From Campylobacterota bacterium (GTDB taxonomy: Bacteria; Campylobacterota; Campylobacteria; Campylobacterales; Arcobacteraceae): a DNA stretch of 53,959 nucleotides. Within the stretch, counting starts at the first letter, position 1; every line of letters starts with the position of its first letter. This document shows, one piece after another, positions 1 to 9,181 of the stretch. The notes beneath the pieces are model-generated. The model made no database searches, had not been told where the DNA came from, and saw nothing but the letters and a program-made list of their open reading frames with translations. The stretch lies in NCBI GenBank assembly GCA_003643835.1, contig QMKX01000009.1, positions 1 to 53,959 of the forward strand, read 5' to 3'. Made by a program: the position numbers and the translations under genes.

Positions 1-351
1 ATTATATGTATTTAAAGTCCATTGAGCATATAAAGTTAAATCAGCTTCTGCGGTATAGGTAGCTCCATCGGCATAGGCTGTGCCTGTGCCATTTGCTATT
101 GTATTCCAACCTGTAAATGTATTACCAGTTTTTGTGAAGCCATTGGTTGTCAATGTTGCATCTGTGCCATGTGTTTTTGTGTTGTTGGCAGTTGTGCCTG
201 AACCTGTATTGGCATCGTAAGTTATAGTGTAGGTTGTTGGATTGTTGCTACCCCCCCCGCTACTACTACTACTACCGCAACCAGCTATTGTGAAAGATAG
301 AGCAGTGATCAATATCAAACTCTTGCTTATTTTATATATTTGTTTTAACAT
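1..351 (-). CDS. Lipoprotein with InlB/Listeria-Bacteroides-type repeat (partial)
   Basis: The gene starts at ATG 351 and runs off the left edge, so 117 codons are visible. The N-terminus is a lipoprotein signal: a short basic start, a hydrophobic stretch and the lipobox FTIAGC, so Cys is the likely lipidated residue. A low-complexity linker of five Ser and three Gly follows, encoded by AGT repeats and a run of eight G (251-258). The rest reads YTITYDANTGSG...FTGWNT...DLTLYAQWT, which matches the Listeria-Bacteroides (Flg_new, InlB B-repeat) surface domain. It is probably a surface-displayed lipoprotein. The homopolymer inside the linker is a candidate phase-variation tract. No partner gene is visible on this side. 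Confidence 0.8.
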   Translation of the reverse strand, partial: MLKQIYKISKSLILITALSFTIAGCGSSSSSGGGSNNPTTYTITYDANTGSGTTANNTKTHGTDATLTTNGFTKTGNTFTGWNTIANGTGTAYADGATYTAEADLTLYAQWTLNTYN

Positions 352-390
352 CTTTTATCCTTTTTTTATCGAACTTTTTGTTTTGAATGT

Positions 391-399
391 TGGTATAAT
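391..399 (+). promoter_or_regulatory. Candidate extended -10 promoter, rightward
   Basis: TGGTATAAT is a perfect extended -10 (TGnTATAAT), the usual strong promoter signature in Campylobacterota, which rely little on a -35 box. It would drive rightward transcription toward leuS at 616, leaving a leader of about 210 nt. Weaker -10-like sequences lie closer to leuS, around 583-596, so this may not be the only start. Confidence 0.4.
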
Positions 400-421
400 T
401 TATGATCAAAACGATCATAAA
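399..421. promoter_or_regulatory. Inverted repeat between facing promoters
   Basis: TTTATGATC and GATCATAAA form perfect 9-bp arms separated by five bases. The repeat lies directly downstream of the rightward -10 and inside the leader of the leftward lipoprotein transcript. It could be an operator or an attenuating hairpin. No regulator gene is visible nearby. Confidence 0.45.
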
Positions 422-471
422 AACACACATAAGCACACAAAATTTGTATGCACACATCTTGCTTGTTTGTT

Positions 472-480
472 ATTATACCA
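472..480 (-). promoter_or_regulatory. Candidate extended -10 promoter of the lipoprotein gene
   Basis: On the minus strand this reads TGGTATAAT, a perfect extended -10. It would give the lipoprotein mRNA a leader of roughly 115 nt that contains the inverted repeat at 399-421. It faces the rightward candidate promoter at 391-399, so the two transcripts would overlap. The rest of 352-615 shows no gene. Confidence 0.5.
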
Positions 481-615
481 TAAAATACTTAAAAAAGGCT
501 AATTTTTGTCATATTTCGTCATATTATTTTAAAATTCTGTGAAAATGTTGATTTGAAGCTATCTTAAAAGGTGCCTTAAAGCATAATACGATACAATACA
601 CAAAAAGGCGATAGC

Positions 616-3072
616 GTGTCATCTTATAATTACAAATATATAGAAAAAAAGTGGCAGAACTATTGGACTAAAAACAATAGTTTTGAACCTCAAGATGAAA
701 CAACAAGTAAAAAACCCAAAAAATATATCTTGAGTATGTTTCCATACCCAAGCGGCAAGATACATATGGGACATGTGCGAAACTATTGTATAGGTGATGT
801 ATATGCGAGGTATTATAGAAAACAAGGTTTCAATGTCCTACATCCTATAGGTTGGGATAGTTTCGGTATGCCCGCCGAAAATGCAGCTATCAAAAACAAA
901 CTACATCCAAAAAAATGGACTTATGAAAATATATCATATATGACCCAAGAGCTTACAGGCTTGGGTTTGTCGTTTGCTGTATCGAGACAGTTTGCCACAA
1001 GCGATGAGTTATATACCAAGCACGAACAACAATTCATAGTCAAGATGTATGAAAAGGGCTTGTTGTATAGAAAAACAACTTCTGTAAATTGGTGCGATGA
1101 TTGCCAGACGGTTCTAGCAAACGAACAAGTAGAAGATGGCAAGTGTTGGCGGTGCGACCACGAAGTTTTGCAAAGAGATATGCCCGGATACTACATAGCT
1201 ATCACCAAATATGCCAAAAGATTGCTTGATGATTTGGAAGTGTTAAAGGACAAGTGGCCCAAACAGGTTTTGACTATGCAAAAAAACTGGATAGGCCAAA
1301 GCACGGGCTTGCAGTTTGATATGTGGTTTTGTGATAAAAGCAAAATAAAATTAGACAATAAGTTTGATAAATTTTCAGTATATACCACGAGACCTGATAC
1401 AATATATGGTATAAGCTATTGTGCTTTGGCATGTGAGCATGAAGTGGTGCGATATTTGTGTGAAAACAAACTCCTAAATAATAAAACTATAAACAAAATC
1501 AAACAGCTACAAAATCAAACACAACAACAAAAAGATACCGATGAAAAAATAGGTTTTGATACAGGCTTGTTTGTGTTACATCCAATAACTAAAAAAAATA
1601 TACCAGTATGGATAGCAAATTTTGTGTTGGTATCATATGGTGGAGGGGCTGTTATGAGTGTGTCTGCACACGATATAAGAGACCACGAGTTTGCTACAAA
1701 ATATGACTTACCTATCATAAAAGTTATAAAAAATAACAAAAAAAATGAAGCATATGTAGGTGATGGCAAGCTTATAAATAGTGGCATATTTAACTCACTT
1801 GATAGCAAAGAAGCGAGAGAAAAAATCGTGCAATATTTTGAGACACACAACATAGGAGCCAAAAAAACAAACTACAAGTTAAGAGATTGGGGTATATCGC
1901 GACAGCGGTATTGGGGGGCTCCTTTGCCTTTTGTGCATTGTGGTTCTTGTGGTTTGGTAGCAAGCAAAAATTTGCCAGTAGCTTTGCCAGACGATGTCAA
2001 AATCACTGGCGAAGGCAATCCGCTTGAAAATCACGAAACATGGAGCAAAACTACTTGTCCTAAGTGTGGCAAAAAAGCTAAAAAAGAGACCGATACTATG
2101 GATACATTTGTGCAAAGCAGTTGGTATTTTTTGCGATATGCTACCAACCCAAACAGATGGCAAAACGAAGCTATAAGCAAACAAGACAGCGACTACTGGA
2201 TGAATGTAGATCAATACATAGGCGGTATAGAGCATGCTATATTGCACTTGCTATATGCTAGGTTTTTCACCAAAGTGTTACACGATATGGGATACACCAA
2301 AGCAAATGAGCCGTTTGAAAACTTACTAACACAAGGTATGGTGTTGAAAGATGGGTTTAAGATGAGTAAATCTAAAGGTAATGTAGTAGATCCTGGCTAT
2401 ATCATAGACAAATACGGAGCCGATACGGCGAGACTATTTATGATGTTTGCAGCACCTCCAACCAAAGAGCTGGAGTGGAATGATAGTGCTGTGGAGGGAA
2501 GCTACAAGTTTATAAAAAGATTTTATGAGTTAAGTTGCTGTGTTGAAAAAATAGACACCCAAAAGATAAAAAACATAAACCACGACAAACTAACACAAAA
2601 TGAAAAACAAACAAGAGTCAAGCTATATATGGCTATGAAAAAACAACACGAAGTGATAAATAAAACACAAAGTTTTAATACTCTCATAGCTTCATGTATG
2701 GAGGCGGTCAATGAGCTAAAAAATATCAAAAACAATCTTGTATTAAATGAAGGATTTTATATTCTTTGTGATATACTTGAACCTATCGTGCCGCATCTTT
2801 GCTGGGACATTTCAAATAGACTTTTTGATAGAGTAAATTTTCAAGACAAGTTGGCTGTAAATGAAAAGATATTTCGAACAAACACAGTGTCTATGGCGAT
2901 AACAATAAATGGAAAAAAACGGGCAGTCATAGATATGTCAAAGAGCTTGTCAAAAGAAGATATTTTAAAAACTGTCAAACAACACGAGAATATCAAAAAA
3001 TGGCTTGAAAACAAAATCGTGCTCAAAGAGATAATAGTGCCAAACAAACTTGTAAATTTGGTGATAAAATAG
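616..3072 (+). CDS. leuS: Leucyl-tRNA synthetase
   Basis: This 818-residue class I aminoacyl-tRNA synthetase charges tRNA-Leu. The HIGH motif appears as [14 protein letters not shown] near residue 45 and the KMSKS loop as [10 protein letters not shown] in the last third. Between them lie the zinc-type cysteine pairs (CDDC...CWRC) and the CP1 editing domain with TTRPDT. Length is normal for bacterial LeuRS. The start is GTG 616 behind AAGGCG. The stop TAG shares its G with the GTG start of lptE, and leuS-lptE-folC is a familiar Campylobacterota order. Products are essential and cytoplasmic; nothing is missing. Confidence 0.97.
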   Translation: MSSYNYKYIEKKWQNYWTKNNSFEPQDETTSKKPKKYILSMFPYPSGKIHMGHVRNYCIGDVYARYYRKQGFNVLHPIGWDSFGMPAENAAIKNKLHPKKWTYENISYMTQELTGLGLSFAVSRQFATSDELYTKHEQQFIVKMYEKGLLYRKTTSVNWCDDCQTVLANEQVEDGKCWRCDHEVLQRDMPGYYIAITKYAKRLLDDLEVLKDKWPKQVLTMQKNWIGQSTGLQFDMWFCDKSKIKLDNKFDKFSVYTTRPDTIYGISYCALACEHEVVRYLCENKLLNNKTINKIKQLQNQTQQQKDTDEKIGFDTGLFVLHPITKKNIPVWIANFVLVSYGGGAVMSVSAHDIRDHEFATKYDLPIIKVIKNNKKNEAYVGDGKLINSGIFNSLDSKEAREKIVQYFETHNIGAKKTNYKLRDWGISRQRYWGAPLPFVHCGSCGLVASKNLPVALPDDVKITGEGNPLENHETWSKTTCPKCGKKAKKETDTMDTFVQSSWYFLRYATNPNRWQNEAISKQDSDYWMNVDQYIGGIEHAILHLLYARFFTKVLHDMGYTKANEPFENLLTQGMVLKDGFKMSKSKGNVVDPGYIIDKYGADTARLFMMFAAPPTKELEWNDSAVEGSYKFIKRFYELSCCVEKIDTQKIKNINHDKLTQNEKQTRVKLYMAMKKQHEVINKTQSFNTLIASCMEAVNELKNIKNNLVLNEGFYILCDILEPIVPHLCWDISNRLFDRVNFQDKLAVNEKIFRTNTVSMAITINGKKRAVIDMSKSLSKEDILKTVKQHENIKKWLENKIVLKEIIVPNKLVNLVIK

Positions 3073-3566
3073 TGAGGTATTTAGCATTTGTATTTTTTGT
3101 ATTTTTAGGTTGTGGATACAAACCAGTTAGCACTTATACAAAACAAGAGATAAACCAAAAAGTGTATGTGCAATTAAAAATAAACAAACAAGATGTAGTA
3201 AATAGTATGATAATAAAAGACAATATAAATAATCTAATCATAAGCAGATTTGGGGCATCGATAGTAAATGACAAAACAAAAGCAGATACGATTATGAATA
3301 TAGAGTTGCCAAGTATAAAATTTTCTCAAATACAATACAGCGAACAAGGCTTCACAAGTGTATATAGGATCAATATAGAAGTGAAAATAATATACAATAA
3401 AAACGATAAACAAAGGGTTGTTAAGGTTATTGATTTTTATGATTTTGTAGTGCAGGGCGATAGTATAGTTTCAGATACAAAAAGGCAAACAGTAGTTAAA
3501 AATGCAGTATCAAGAGCACTCGAAGAAGTAGAAGCAAAAATAGCAATAGAGTCATTTCGTCAGTGA
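3072..3566 (+). CDS. lptE: LptE-like LPS-assembly lipoprotein
   Basis: A 164-residue secreted lipoprotein. The N-terminus has a short hydrophobic signal ending FLGCGYKP, so Cys14 is the likely acylation site and GYKP is typical of LptE. The following region alternates strand-forming and charged stretches. LptE plugs the LptD outer-membrane pore during lipopolysaccharide export. The start is GTG 3072, overlapping the leuS stop, and the end overlaps the folC GTG by four bases, so it should be translationally coupled to both. Sequence conservation in this family is low, so the call rests on the lipobox, size and position between leuS and folC. Confidence 0.75.
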   Translation: MRYLAFVFFVFLGCGYKPVSTYTKQEINQKVYVQLKINKQDVVNSMIIKDNINNLIISRFGASIVNDKTKADTIMNIELPSIKFSQIQYSEQGFTSVYRINIEVKIIYNKNDKQRVVKVIDFYDFVVQGDSIVSDTKRQTVVKNAVSRALEEVEAKIAIESFRQ

Positions 3567-4720
3567 ATTTAAAAAAGTTTTTAGATAGTAAGCCACTGTA
3601 TTATGACAGTATTGACTATGAGTTTTTTCCAAAAATTTGGACAAAATACAAACACAAACTAAAAACAAAAGCAAAGGTAGTTCACATAGTTGGAACCAAT
3701 GGCAAAGGAACTACGGGCAAAACTATATCTACATATTTAAGTAGAACAAACTACAAAGTAGGACATTTTAGCTCGCCATTTTTGTATAAATGGTGCGATA
3801 TTTGGACTATAAATAACCAGCTTATAGATGATGATGTATTGAAAAAAGCACATAAGTTTTTGCAAGGTTTATTAAATCGTGATGAGATAAAACATATAAG
3901 TCGTTTTGAGTATAGCACATTGATGTGCTTTAAACTATTTGAGTTTATGGATTTTGTGGTTCTTGAAGCTGGTTTGGGTGGCGAAAAAGATGCCACAAAT
4001 GTGCATAAAAAGTATTTGTCGGTTTTTGTATGTATTGGTTTTGATCATACTGAATTTTTAGGCAAAACTGTAAATAAAATAGCCACTACCAAACTAAATA
4101 GTATGGATAAAAATATGATAATTGGTTGTCAAAAATATGATGAAGTTATCAAAATAGCTACCAATATAGCAAAACAAAAAAATACAAAATATCACAACTT
4201 AAGCATATTGACAAACAAAGAAAAACAAAAAATACAAAAATATTTTTCTGTCTTGCCTAAATTTTTGATACAAAATATATCTTTAGCAGTTGCTGCTACA
4301 AAACTATTGGGTATGGATATAAAGATATCAAACTTGAAAAACTTGAAATTTGAAGCAAGGTTTGAACAAATAAACGATAACATAATCATAGATGTAGGAC
4401 ACAATAGTTTATCTGCTATGGCTATAAAGGATTTCATAAAACAAGGGACGATTTTGATATACAATTGTTTGTATGACAAGAATTTTAAAGTTATTTTAGA
4501 TATACTCAAACCAAAGATAAAGATGGTTTATATATTGAATATAAAAGATAAAAGAGTTGTAAATATAAATACACTTAAAAAAGAGATAACATCTTTGGGT
4601 ATGGGTGTAGATTTATTTGAAAACAACACTCTAAAAAAAGAGAACAACTACTTGGTATATGGGTCATTTGTGGTTGTGAGAACTTTTATGAAAGGTAAGT
4701 ATTGGAAAAAGATGATATAG
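3563..4720 (+). CDS. folC: Folylpolyglutamate synthase / dihydrofolate synthase
   Basis: A 385-residue Mur-ligase-family enzyme that adds glutamate to dihydropteroate and folates. The P-loop is GTNGKGTTG at about residues 44-52, and VLEAGLGGEKDATN is the second conserved motif. The C-terminal domain contains IIIDVGHNSLSA, corresponding to the family DGAHNP motif but with G in place of D at that position. The start is GTG 3563 inside the end of lptE. The last 19 bases overlap the reading frame of cysE. It is a cytoplasmic one-carbon metabolism enzyme, complete and in a compact operon. Confidence 0.93.
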   Translation: MNLKKFLDSKPLYYDSIDYEFFPKIWTKYKHKLKTKAKVVHIVGTNGKGTTGKTISTYLSRTNYKVGHFSSPFLYKWCDIWTINNQLIDDDVLKKAHKFLQGLLNRDEIKHISRFEYSTLMCFKLFEFMDFVVLEAGLGGEKDATNVHKKYLSVFVCIGFDHTEFLGKTVNKIATTKLNSMDKNMIIGCQKYDEVIKIATNIAKQKNTKYHNLSILTNKEKQKIQKYFSVLPKFLIQNISLAVAATKLLGMDIKISNLKNLKFEARFEQINDNIIIDVGHNSLSAMAIKDFIKQGTILIYNCLYDKNFKVILDILKPKIKMVYILNIKDKRVVNINTLKKEITSLGMGVDLFENNTLKKENNYLVYGSFVVVRTFMKGKYWKKMI

Positions 4721-5433
4721 GTTTGTGGAGTAAAATCAAAGAGGATTTTAGTTTACCGAAAAAAAACGACCCAGCTTTATATACTCGGTTTGAAGTATTC
4801 TTCAATTATCCTGGAGTTTGGGCTGTAGTGAATTATAGAGTAGCAAATATATTGTATAAAAAAGGCTTTAAAAGATTTGCTAGATTTTTAAGTGGCGCTA
4901 GTCAAATATTGACCAACATAGACATACACCCAGCTTGCTATATAGGTAGGCGAGTATTTATAGACCATGGATTTGGTGTGGTTATAGGACAAACTGCTAT
5001 CGTAAATGACGATGTGCTTATATATCAAGGTGTGACATTAGGAGGGGTTAGTTTAAGCTGTGGCAAACGACACCCAACTGTGCATAGCTTCACGACTATT
5101 GGTGCTGGAGCAAAGGTGCTTGGCGACATAACTATAGGCAAGCATGCTAAAATAGGAGCAAACTCAGTTGTAGTAGAAAATGTCAAAGCAAACTGCACTG
5201 CTATTGGTGTGCCAGCTAGGGTTGTGAGACAAAAAAGAAGGACAAAAACCGATGAGATATCGCTTGATCATAATGTATTGCCAGATATATCCAAGCAGAT
5301 GTTCGCATATCTTATAAAAAGAGTTGCTATACTAGAACATGCAGTAAAAATACAAGACAATATAGATGTATCAAAAGAGGATGAAGAGTTAGAAAAAATT
5401 TACAAAAACTTCATAACCGCCATGCAACAATAG
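4702..5433 (+). CDS. cysE: Serine O-acetyltransferase
   Basis: A 243-residue enzyme that makes O-acetylserine, the acceptor for sulfide in cysteine synthesis. The C-terminal half is a left-handed beta helix of hexapeptide repeats, with VFIDHGFGVVIGQTA and VLIYQGVTLGGV; the catalytic His and substrate-binding loops are present. The C-terminal tail after the helix extends about 60 residues. I keep TTG 4702, which follows AAAGGTAAGTA, although TTG 4723, after the folC stop, is also possible and would shorten the protein by seven residues. It overlaps folC and abuts rsmG with no gap. Confidence 0.93.
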   Translation: MEKDDIGLWSKIKEDFSLPKKNDPALYTRFEVFFNYPGVWAVVNYRVANILYKKGFKRFARFLSGASQILTNIDIHPACYIGRRVFIDHGFGVVIGQTAIVNDDVLIYQGVTLGGVSLSCGKRHPTVHSFTTIGAGAKVLGDITIGKHAKIGANSVVVENVKANCTAIGVPARVVRQKRRTKTDEISLDHNVLPDISKQMFAYLIKRVAILEHAVKIQDNIDVSKEDEELEKIYKNFITAMQQ

Positions 5434-6021
5434 ATGACAAATCTTAAAAATAGCTTAAGAGATGTTGGCTTGAGTTTTGACGATGATTTTTTTGAGAAAA
5501 TCAAAATATTTAAAACAATTTTAAAACAATGGGGTGCGACACACAACCTAACTTCAAGTTTAGATGATATATTTATAGAAAAAAACATAGTTGATAGTTT
5601 ATATGTTTTAAAATTTTTGAAACAATTTGATAGTTTTGCTGATATTGGCACAGGAGCCGGATATCCCGGACTGATACTTGCCATAGCAAAACCAGATACC
5701 AAATGTTATTTGATAGAGCCAAATAGGAAAAAATCAGCTTTTTTGGGATTTGTAGTTGCGAGTTTGAAGCTCAAAAATACCAAGATAATATCTAAAAAAG
5801 TAGAGCTTTGTAACGATATAAAACCACAACTTGTATTTAGTCGTGCTGTGACAAATGTAAAAGAACTTTTAAAAATAAGCTCAAACATAAGCAACAAAAA
5901 TACCACACACCTGCTATACAAGGGCAGCAACTACAAAGATGAGATAGAGGGTATAAATAAAAATATAAAAGTAATAGACGGCTTAAACCACAGGCGATAT
6001 GTTGTTTTGAAACAGATTTAA
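5434..6021 (+). CDS. rsmG: 16S rRNA (guanine527-N7)-methyltransferase
   Basis: A 195-residue SAM-dependent methyltransferase (GidB family) acting on G527 of 16S rRNA. The SAM site is ADIGTGAGYPGLILAIA, followed by CYLIEPNRKKSAFL, both diagnostic. The N-terminal helical part (LTSSLDDIFIEKNIVDSLY) matches the family LT..... H..DSL region, with N where most members have H. ATG 5434 follows the cysE stop TAG without a gap. Its own stop codon lies inside the left copy of an 18-bp direct repeat that recurs upstream of guaA, marking the edge of the ATPase/nuclease insert. Confidence 0.93.
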   Translation: MTNLKNSLRDVGLSFDDDFFEKIKIFKTILKQWGATHNLTSSLDDIFIEKNIVDSLYVLKFLKQFDSFADIGTGAGYPGLILAIAKPDTKCYLIEPNRKKSAFLGFVVASLKLKNTKIISKKVELCNDIKPQLVFSRAVTNVKELLKISSNISNKNTTHLLYKGSNYKDEIEGINKNIKVIDGLNHRRYVVLKQI

Positions 6022-6034
6022 GTATTTTTAGATA
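6017..6034. repeat. 18-bp direct repeat, left copy
   Basis: TTTAAGTATTTTTAGATA occurs here, spanning the rsmG stop codon, and again exactly at 7606-7623 just upstream of guaA. The two copies bracket the two-gene module at 6059-7595 with a period of 1,589 bp. Removing one copy and the module would join rsmG directly to the guaA leader. Confidence 0.85.
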
Positions 6035-6058
6035 TATTAATACAAAAACGGATAAAGA

Positions 6059-7099
6059 ATGAAAATAAAACTTGAAAACATAGGTGCACTAAAAAAGGCA
6101 AATGTTAAAATTGATGGTTTGACCGTGATAGCAGGAGAAAACGATACTGGTAAAAGTACATTAGGTAAAGCTTTGTATTATGGATTGAGAGTGATTAAGA
6201 TAATCCATAGCCTACCCAATACAGAAAAATTTTCTTTTGAACATGCGACTGCAGCGCAAAAATGTGGTGAAATTTTCAATGTAAATATTATGAAAGGTTT
6301 AAATGTTGATTTTTTGGTTGCCAATAAAATAGATATAGATATTGATAGTATAACCATACCTACAATAATAGCAGATGGTTCAAAAAATGCTGTATCTTAT
6401 AATGATATAAAACCAAAACTAAAAAACATAAAAAAAGTTCCAGATGTGCTATTTATTGAAACACCGATTAGTTTGAATTTTTTTGATTTTTTCAATGATA
6501 TAAATACTCTTGAAAAGAGAGTAAATAGCTACGGAGAAAATATATCTATAGACAGACCTCATTTGTTGTTTGATTTGGATTATCATCTAAAGATAAAACA
6601 AAAAGATACTGATATCTGTTTTGTCCATGAGGAGATTAAAAATATAATAGATGGTGAGTTTGTAGTAGATGATATGGGAAAGCTTGTATTTTTAAAAAAT
6701 AACAAAAAAATAGATATCGTCAATACTGCTACAGGCATCAAAGCATTTGGTATTTTGCAGATATTATCAAAAAATAATCGTTTGAATAAAAATATGATAC
6801 TGGTGCTTGATGAGCCTGAAGTTCATCTGCATCCAAAATGGCAGTTGGATATGGCAAGAATTATTGTAAAACTTGTAAGCAGCGGTGTTAAAATTGTAGT
6901 AAACTCTCACAGTCCCTACATGATAGAAGCACTTCATAGATATACAGACAATAAAAAATTAAGAGATAAAAGCAACTTTTATCTAGCAAAAGATGGTGCT
7001 ATAAAAGACGAAAATAATATATCGGAGATATTTGAGCTATTGTCGCAACCATTTGATGAGTTTGATAAAATGGATAGCGATATTTTAAATGCTAAATAG
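6059..7099 (+). CDS. AAA ATPase of the ABC/OLD-like type, putative defence module
   Basis: A 346-residue stand-alone ATPase of the AAA_15/AAA_21 (SMC/OLD-like) kind. Visible motifs are Walker A GENDTGKST (26-34), a signature-like TATGIKAFGIL (223-233), Walker B ILVLDE with D251 and E252, HLHP (256-259), and NSHSP with the switch His at 283. The stretch between is too short for a coiled coil and there is no C-terminal Toprim domain. ATPases of this sort are the sensor subunit in several two-gene anti-phage systems (Gabija, Septu and PARIS are examples of the architecture). The start is ATG 6059. The 3' end overlaps the nuclease-like gene by 11 bases. Function as defence is inference from architecture and context. 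Confidence 0.75.
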   Translation: MKIKLENIGALKKANVKIDGLTVIAGENDTGKSTLGKALYYGLRVIKIIHSLPNTEKFSFEHATAAQKCGEIFNVNIMKGLNVDFLVANKIDIDIDSITIPTIIADGSKNAVSYNDIKPKLKNIKKVPDVLFIETPISLNFFDFFNDINTLEKRVNSYGENISIDRPHLLFDLDYHLKIKQKDTDICFVHEEIKNIIDGEFVVDDMGKLVFLKNNKKIDIVNTATGIKAFGILQILSKNNRLNKNMILVLDEPEVHLHPKWQLDMARIIVKLVSSGVKIVVNSHSPYMIEALHRYTDNKKLRDKSNFYLAKDGAIKDENNISEIFELLSQPFDEFDKMDSDILNAK

Positions 7100-7595
7100 T
7101 ATAGAAAATACATTAAAAGCAAAATTAAAAGACTGTATATCTACTTTCAAGCAAACAAGCTATGACAAGAACAATAAAATATATTTGTGCGATGATACCA
7201 AAACACAAACAGTATATAATTTTGATATATATTCAAAAAAACAAGATAAAGCTCAACAAAAAGCATCACCAGATGCTATATATTTAAATAAAGATACGAT
7301 ATATTGTGTAGAGTTTAAAAACTCAGAATTGAAAAATATCAAAGACAGAACTATGCAAAATAAGTTTAGAAGCGGTGCTAAACTATTAAAAAATTTGTTT
7401 AAAATACAAAACCTAAATGATTATCAATTTATTTTTTGTATAGTTTATAAAAAAACAGAAAGAGCTATATTTCCTGAACGATTCAAGAATTTTGGCTTAC
7501 AAGATATAAATAAAGAGCTAAACTATTTTTATGATAAAATAATTACAAAAGACATAGAATACTATAAAAAAGAATTCAAACAGCTCAAGTGTTAA
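7089..7595 (+). CDS. PD-(D/E)XK-like nuclease partner of the AAA ATPase
   Basis: A 168-residue protein I cannot assign to a named family. It contains SPDAIYL (P61, D62), then, twelve residues after D62, VEFKNSE with E75 and K77. This spacing (PD-x12-E-x-K on two predicted strands) is the catalytic pattern of PD-(D/E)XK nucleases. A downstream strand pair YQFIFCIVY fits the same fold. The start ATG 7089 overlaps the ATPase gene, so the pair should be co-translated. The natural reading is an effector nuclease controlled by the ATPase. Without a structure model the fold remains probable, not certain. Confidence 0.6.
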   Translation: MLNSIENTLKAKLKDCISTFKQTSYDKNNKIYLCDDTKTQTVYNFDIYSKKQDKAQQKASPDAIYLNKDTIYCVEFKNSELKNIKDRTMQNKFRSGAKLLKNLFKIQNLNDYQFIFCIVYKKTERAIFPERFKNFGLQDINKELNYFYDKIITKDIEYYKKEFKQLKC

Positions 7596-7605
7596 AATAG
7601 CATAT

Positions 7606-7623
7606 TTTAAGTATTTTTAGATA
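7606..7623. repeat. 18-bp direct repeat, right copy
   Basis: An exact copy of the sequence at 6017-6034, lying between the end of the nuclease-like gene and the guaA ribosome-binding site. With the left copy it frames the ATPase/nuclease module. Confidence 0.85.
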
Positions 7624-7643
7624 ATATATAAAAAAGGAACACA

Positions 7644-9179
7644 ATGCAAAAGAATCCTATAGTAGTGTTTGATTTTGGTAGTCAATATACACAGCTTATA
7701 GCAAAAAGTTTACGAAAACTTGGATACTATACTTTGATACTGCCATACTTTGAAAAATTGTCAACTATCAAAAAATTGGAGCCAATAGGGCTTGTGTTTA
7801 GTGGCGGGCCGGCATCTATATACGATAAAGATGCTTATAAAATAGATGATGATATATTTGATATGAACAAGCCAATTTTAGGCATATGTTATGGCATGCA
7901 ACTCATAGTTGATAGGTTTGGCGGTATAGTAGTGCCATCTAAATCTCGTGAATATGGCAAAGCACAGCTGATAGTTGACAATAAAAAGAAAACTATATTT
8001 AAAGATATGTCAAACTATAGTGTATGGATGTCTCACAGCGATAAGGTGCAAAAACTTCCAGATGGTTTTGAAAAGATAGCCTCAAGTGAAAACTCACCAT
8101 ATGCAATGATACAAAACACAGCTAAAAATATCTATGCTTGCCAATTTCACCCAGAAGTTACACATACTATCGATGGCGATAAAATACTTAAAAATTTTGC
8201 TAAATATATATGCGGTTGTGAGAAAAATTGGTCTATGGGAAACTTCGCTAAACATACTATACAAAATATAAAAAAAACAGTAACCAACAAAAAGGTATTG
8301 TGTGCAGTAAGTGGTGGTGTAGATAGTTCGGTTGTTGCTACGATATTATATGAAGCTATAGGTGAAAATTTGATATGTGTATTTGTAGACAATGGTTTGT
8401 TGAGAACAAATGAGGTCATAGATGTTCAAAATATGTTTCGCCATCTTAATATAAAACTTATCACCATAGATGCTTGCGAACAGTTTATGTTTAAATTGCA
8501 AGATGTAAGCGACCCAGAAGAAAAGAGAAAAATAATAGGCAAGATTTTTATAGATGTATTTAGTGTAGAAGCTGCCAAATATGATGACATAGAGTTTTTA
8601 GCACAAGGAACTTTATACACAGATATTATAGAATCAGTTTCAATCAAAGGTCCTAGCAAAACTATAAAATCGCATCACAATGTAGGTGGTTTGCCAGAAA
8701 ATTTAAGTTTCAAGTTAATAGAGCCACTCAAAGAGATATTTAAAGATGAGGTGAGACAACTTGGGGCTGAGTTGGGTTTGCCAAAACAGATGATAAACAG
8801 GCATCCATTTCCAGGACCTGGCTTGGCTATACGGATAATGGGATCTGTAAATAAACAATCCTTAAGTATACTAAGAGCTTGTGATACAATTTTAATAGAA
8901 GAGTTAAACTCGAGTGGGTATTATGATAAAACATGGCAAGCGTTTGTGGTGTTGTTAAATGTCCGTTCTGTTGGCGTCATGGGCGATAACAGAACATATG
9001 ACAATACTATTTGTGTGCGAATAGTAGATGCCATAGATGGTATGACAGCTACATTTTCAAAAGTTCCTTTTGATATACTTGAAGTGATAAGCCGTAGAAT
9101 CATAAACGAAACAAATGGTATAAACAGAGTGGTATATGATATCAGCTCCAAACCACCAGCAACTATAGAGTGGGAGTAA
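7644..9179 (+). CDS. guaA: GMP synthase (glutamine-hydrolysing)
   Basis: A 511-residue enzyme converting XMP to GMP. The N-terminal class I amidotransferase has the nucleophile in [10 protein letters not shown] and the His-Glu pair in FHPEVTH. The ATP pyrophosphatase domain begins with [11 protein letters not shown] (PP-loop), followed by the GMPS C-terminal dimerisation domain ending KPPATIEWE, the family's canonical end. ATG 7644 is preceded by AAGGAA. The stop lies within the ribosome-binding region of the next gene. Complete and of normal length. Confidence 0.98.
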   Translation: MQKNPIVVFDFGSQYTQLIAKSLRKLGYYTLILPYFEKLSTIKKLEPIGLVFSGGPASIYDKDAYKIDDDIFDMNKPILGICYGMQLIVDRFGGIVVPSKSREYGKAQLIVDNKKKTIFKDMSNYSVWMSHSDKVQKLPDGFEKIASSENSPYAMIQNTAKNIYACQFHPEVTHTIDGDKILKNFAKYICGCEKNWSMGNFAKHTIQNIKKTVTNKKVLCAVSGGVDSSVVATILYEAIGENLICVFVDNGLLRTNEVIDVQNMFRHLNIKLITIDACEQFMFKLQDVSDPEEKRKIIGKIFIDVFSVEAAKYDDIEFLAQGTLYTDIIESVSIKGPSKTIKSHHNVGGLPENLSFKLIEPLKEIFKDEVRQLGAELGLPKQMINRHPFPGPGLAIRIMGSVNKQSLSILRACDTILIEELNSSGYYDKTWQAFVVLLNVRSVGVMGDNRTYDNTICVRIVDAIDGMTATFSKVPFDILEVISRRIINETNGINRVVYDISSKPPATIEWE

Positions 9180-9181
9180 TT

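Noticed and set aside
242-502. An 86-residue plus-strand reading frame over the lipoprotein start
   Set aside because: It is antisense to the better supported lipoprotein and its sequence is poly-Pro/Leu from the C8 tract and repeats.
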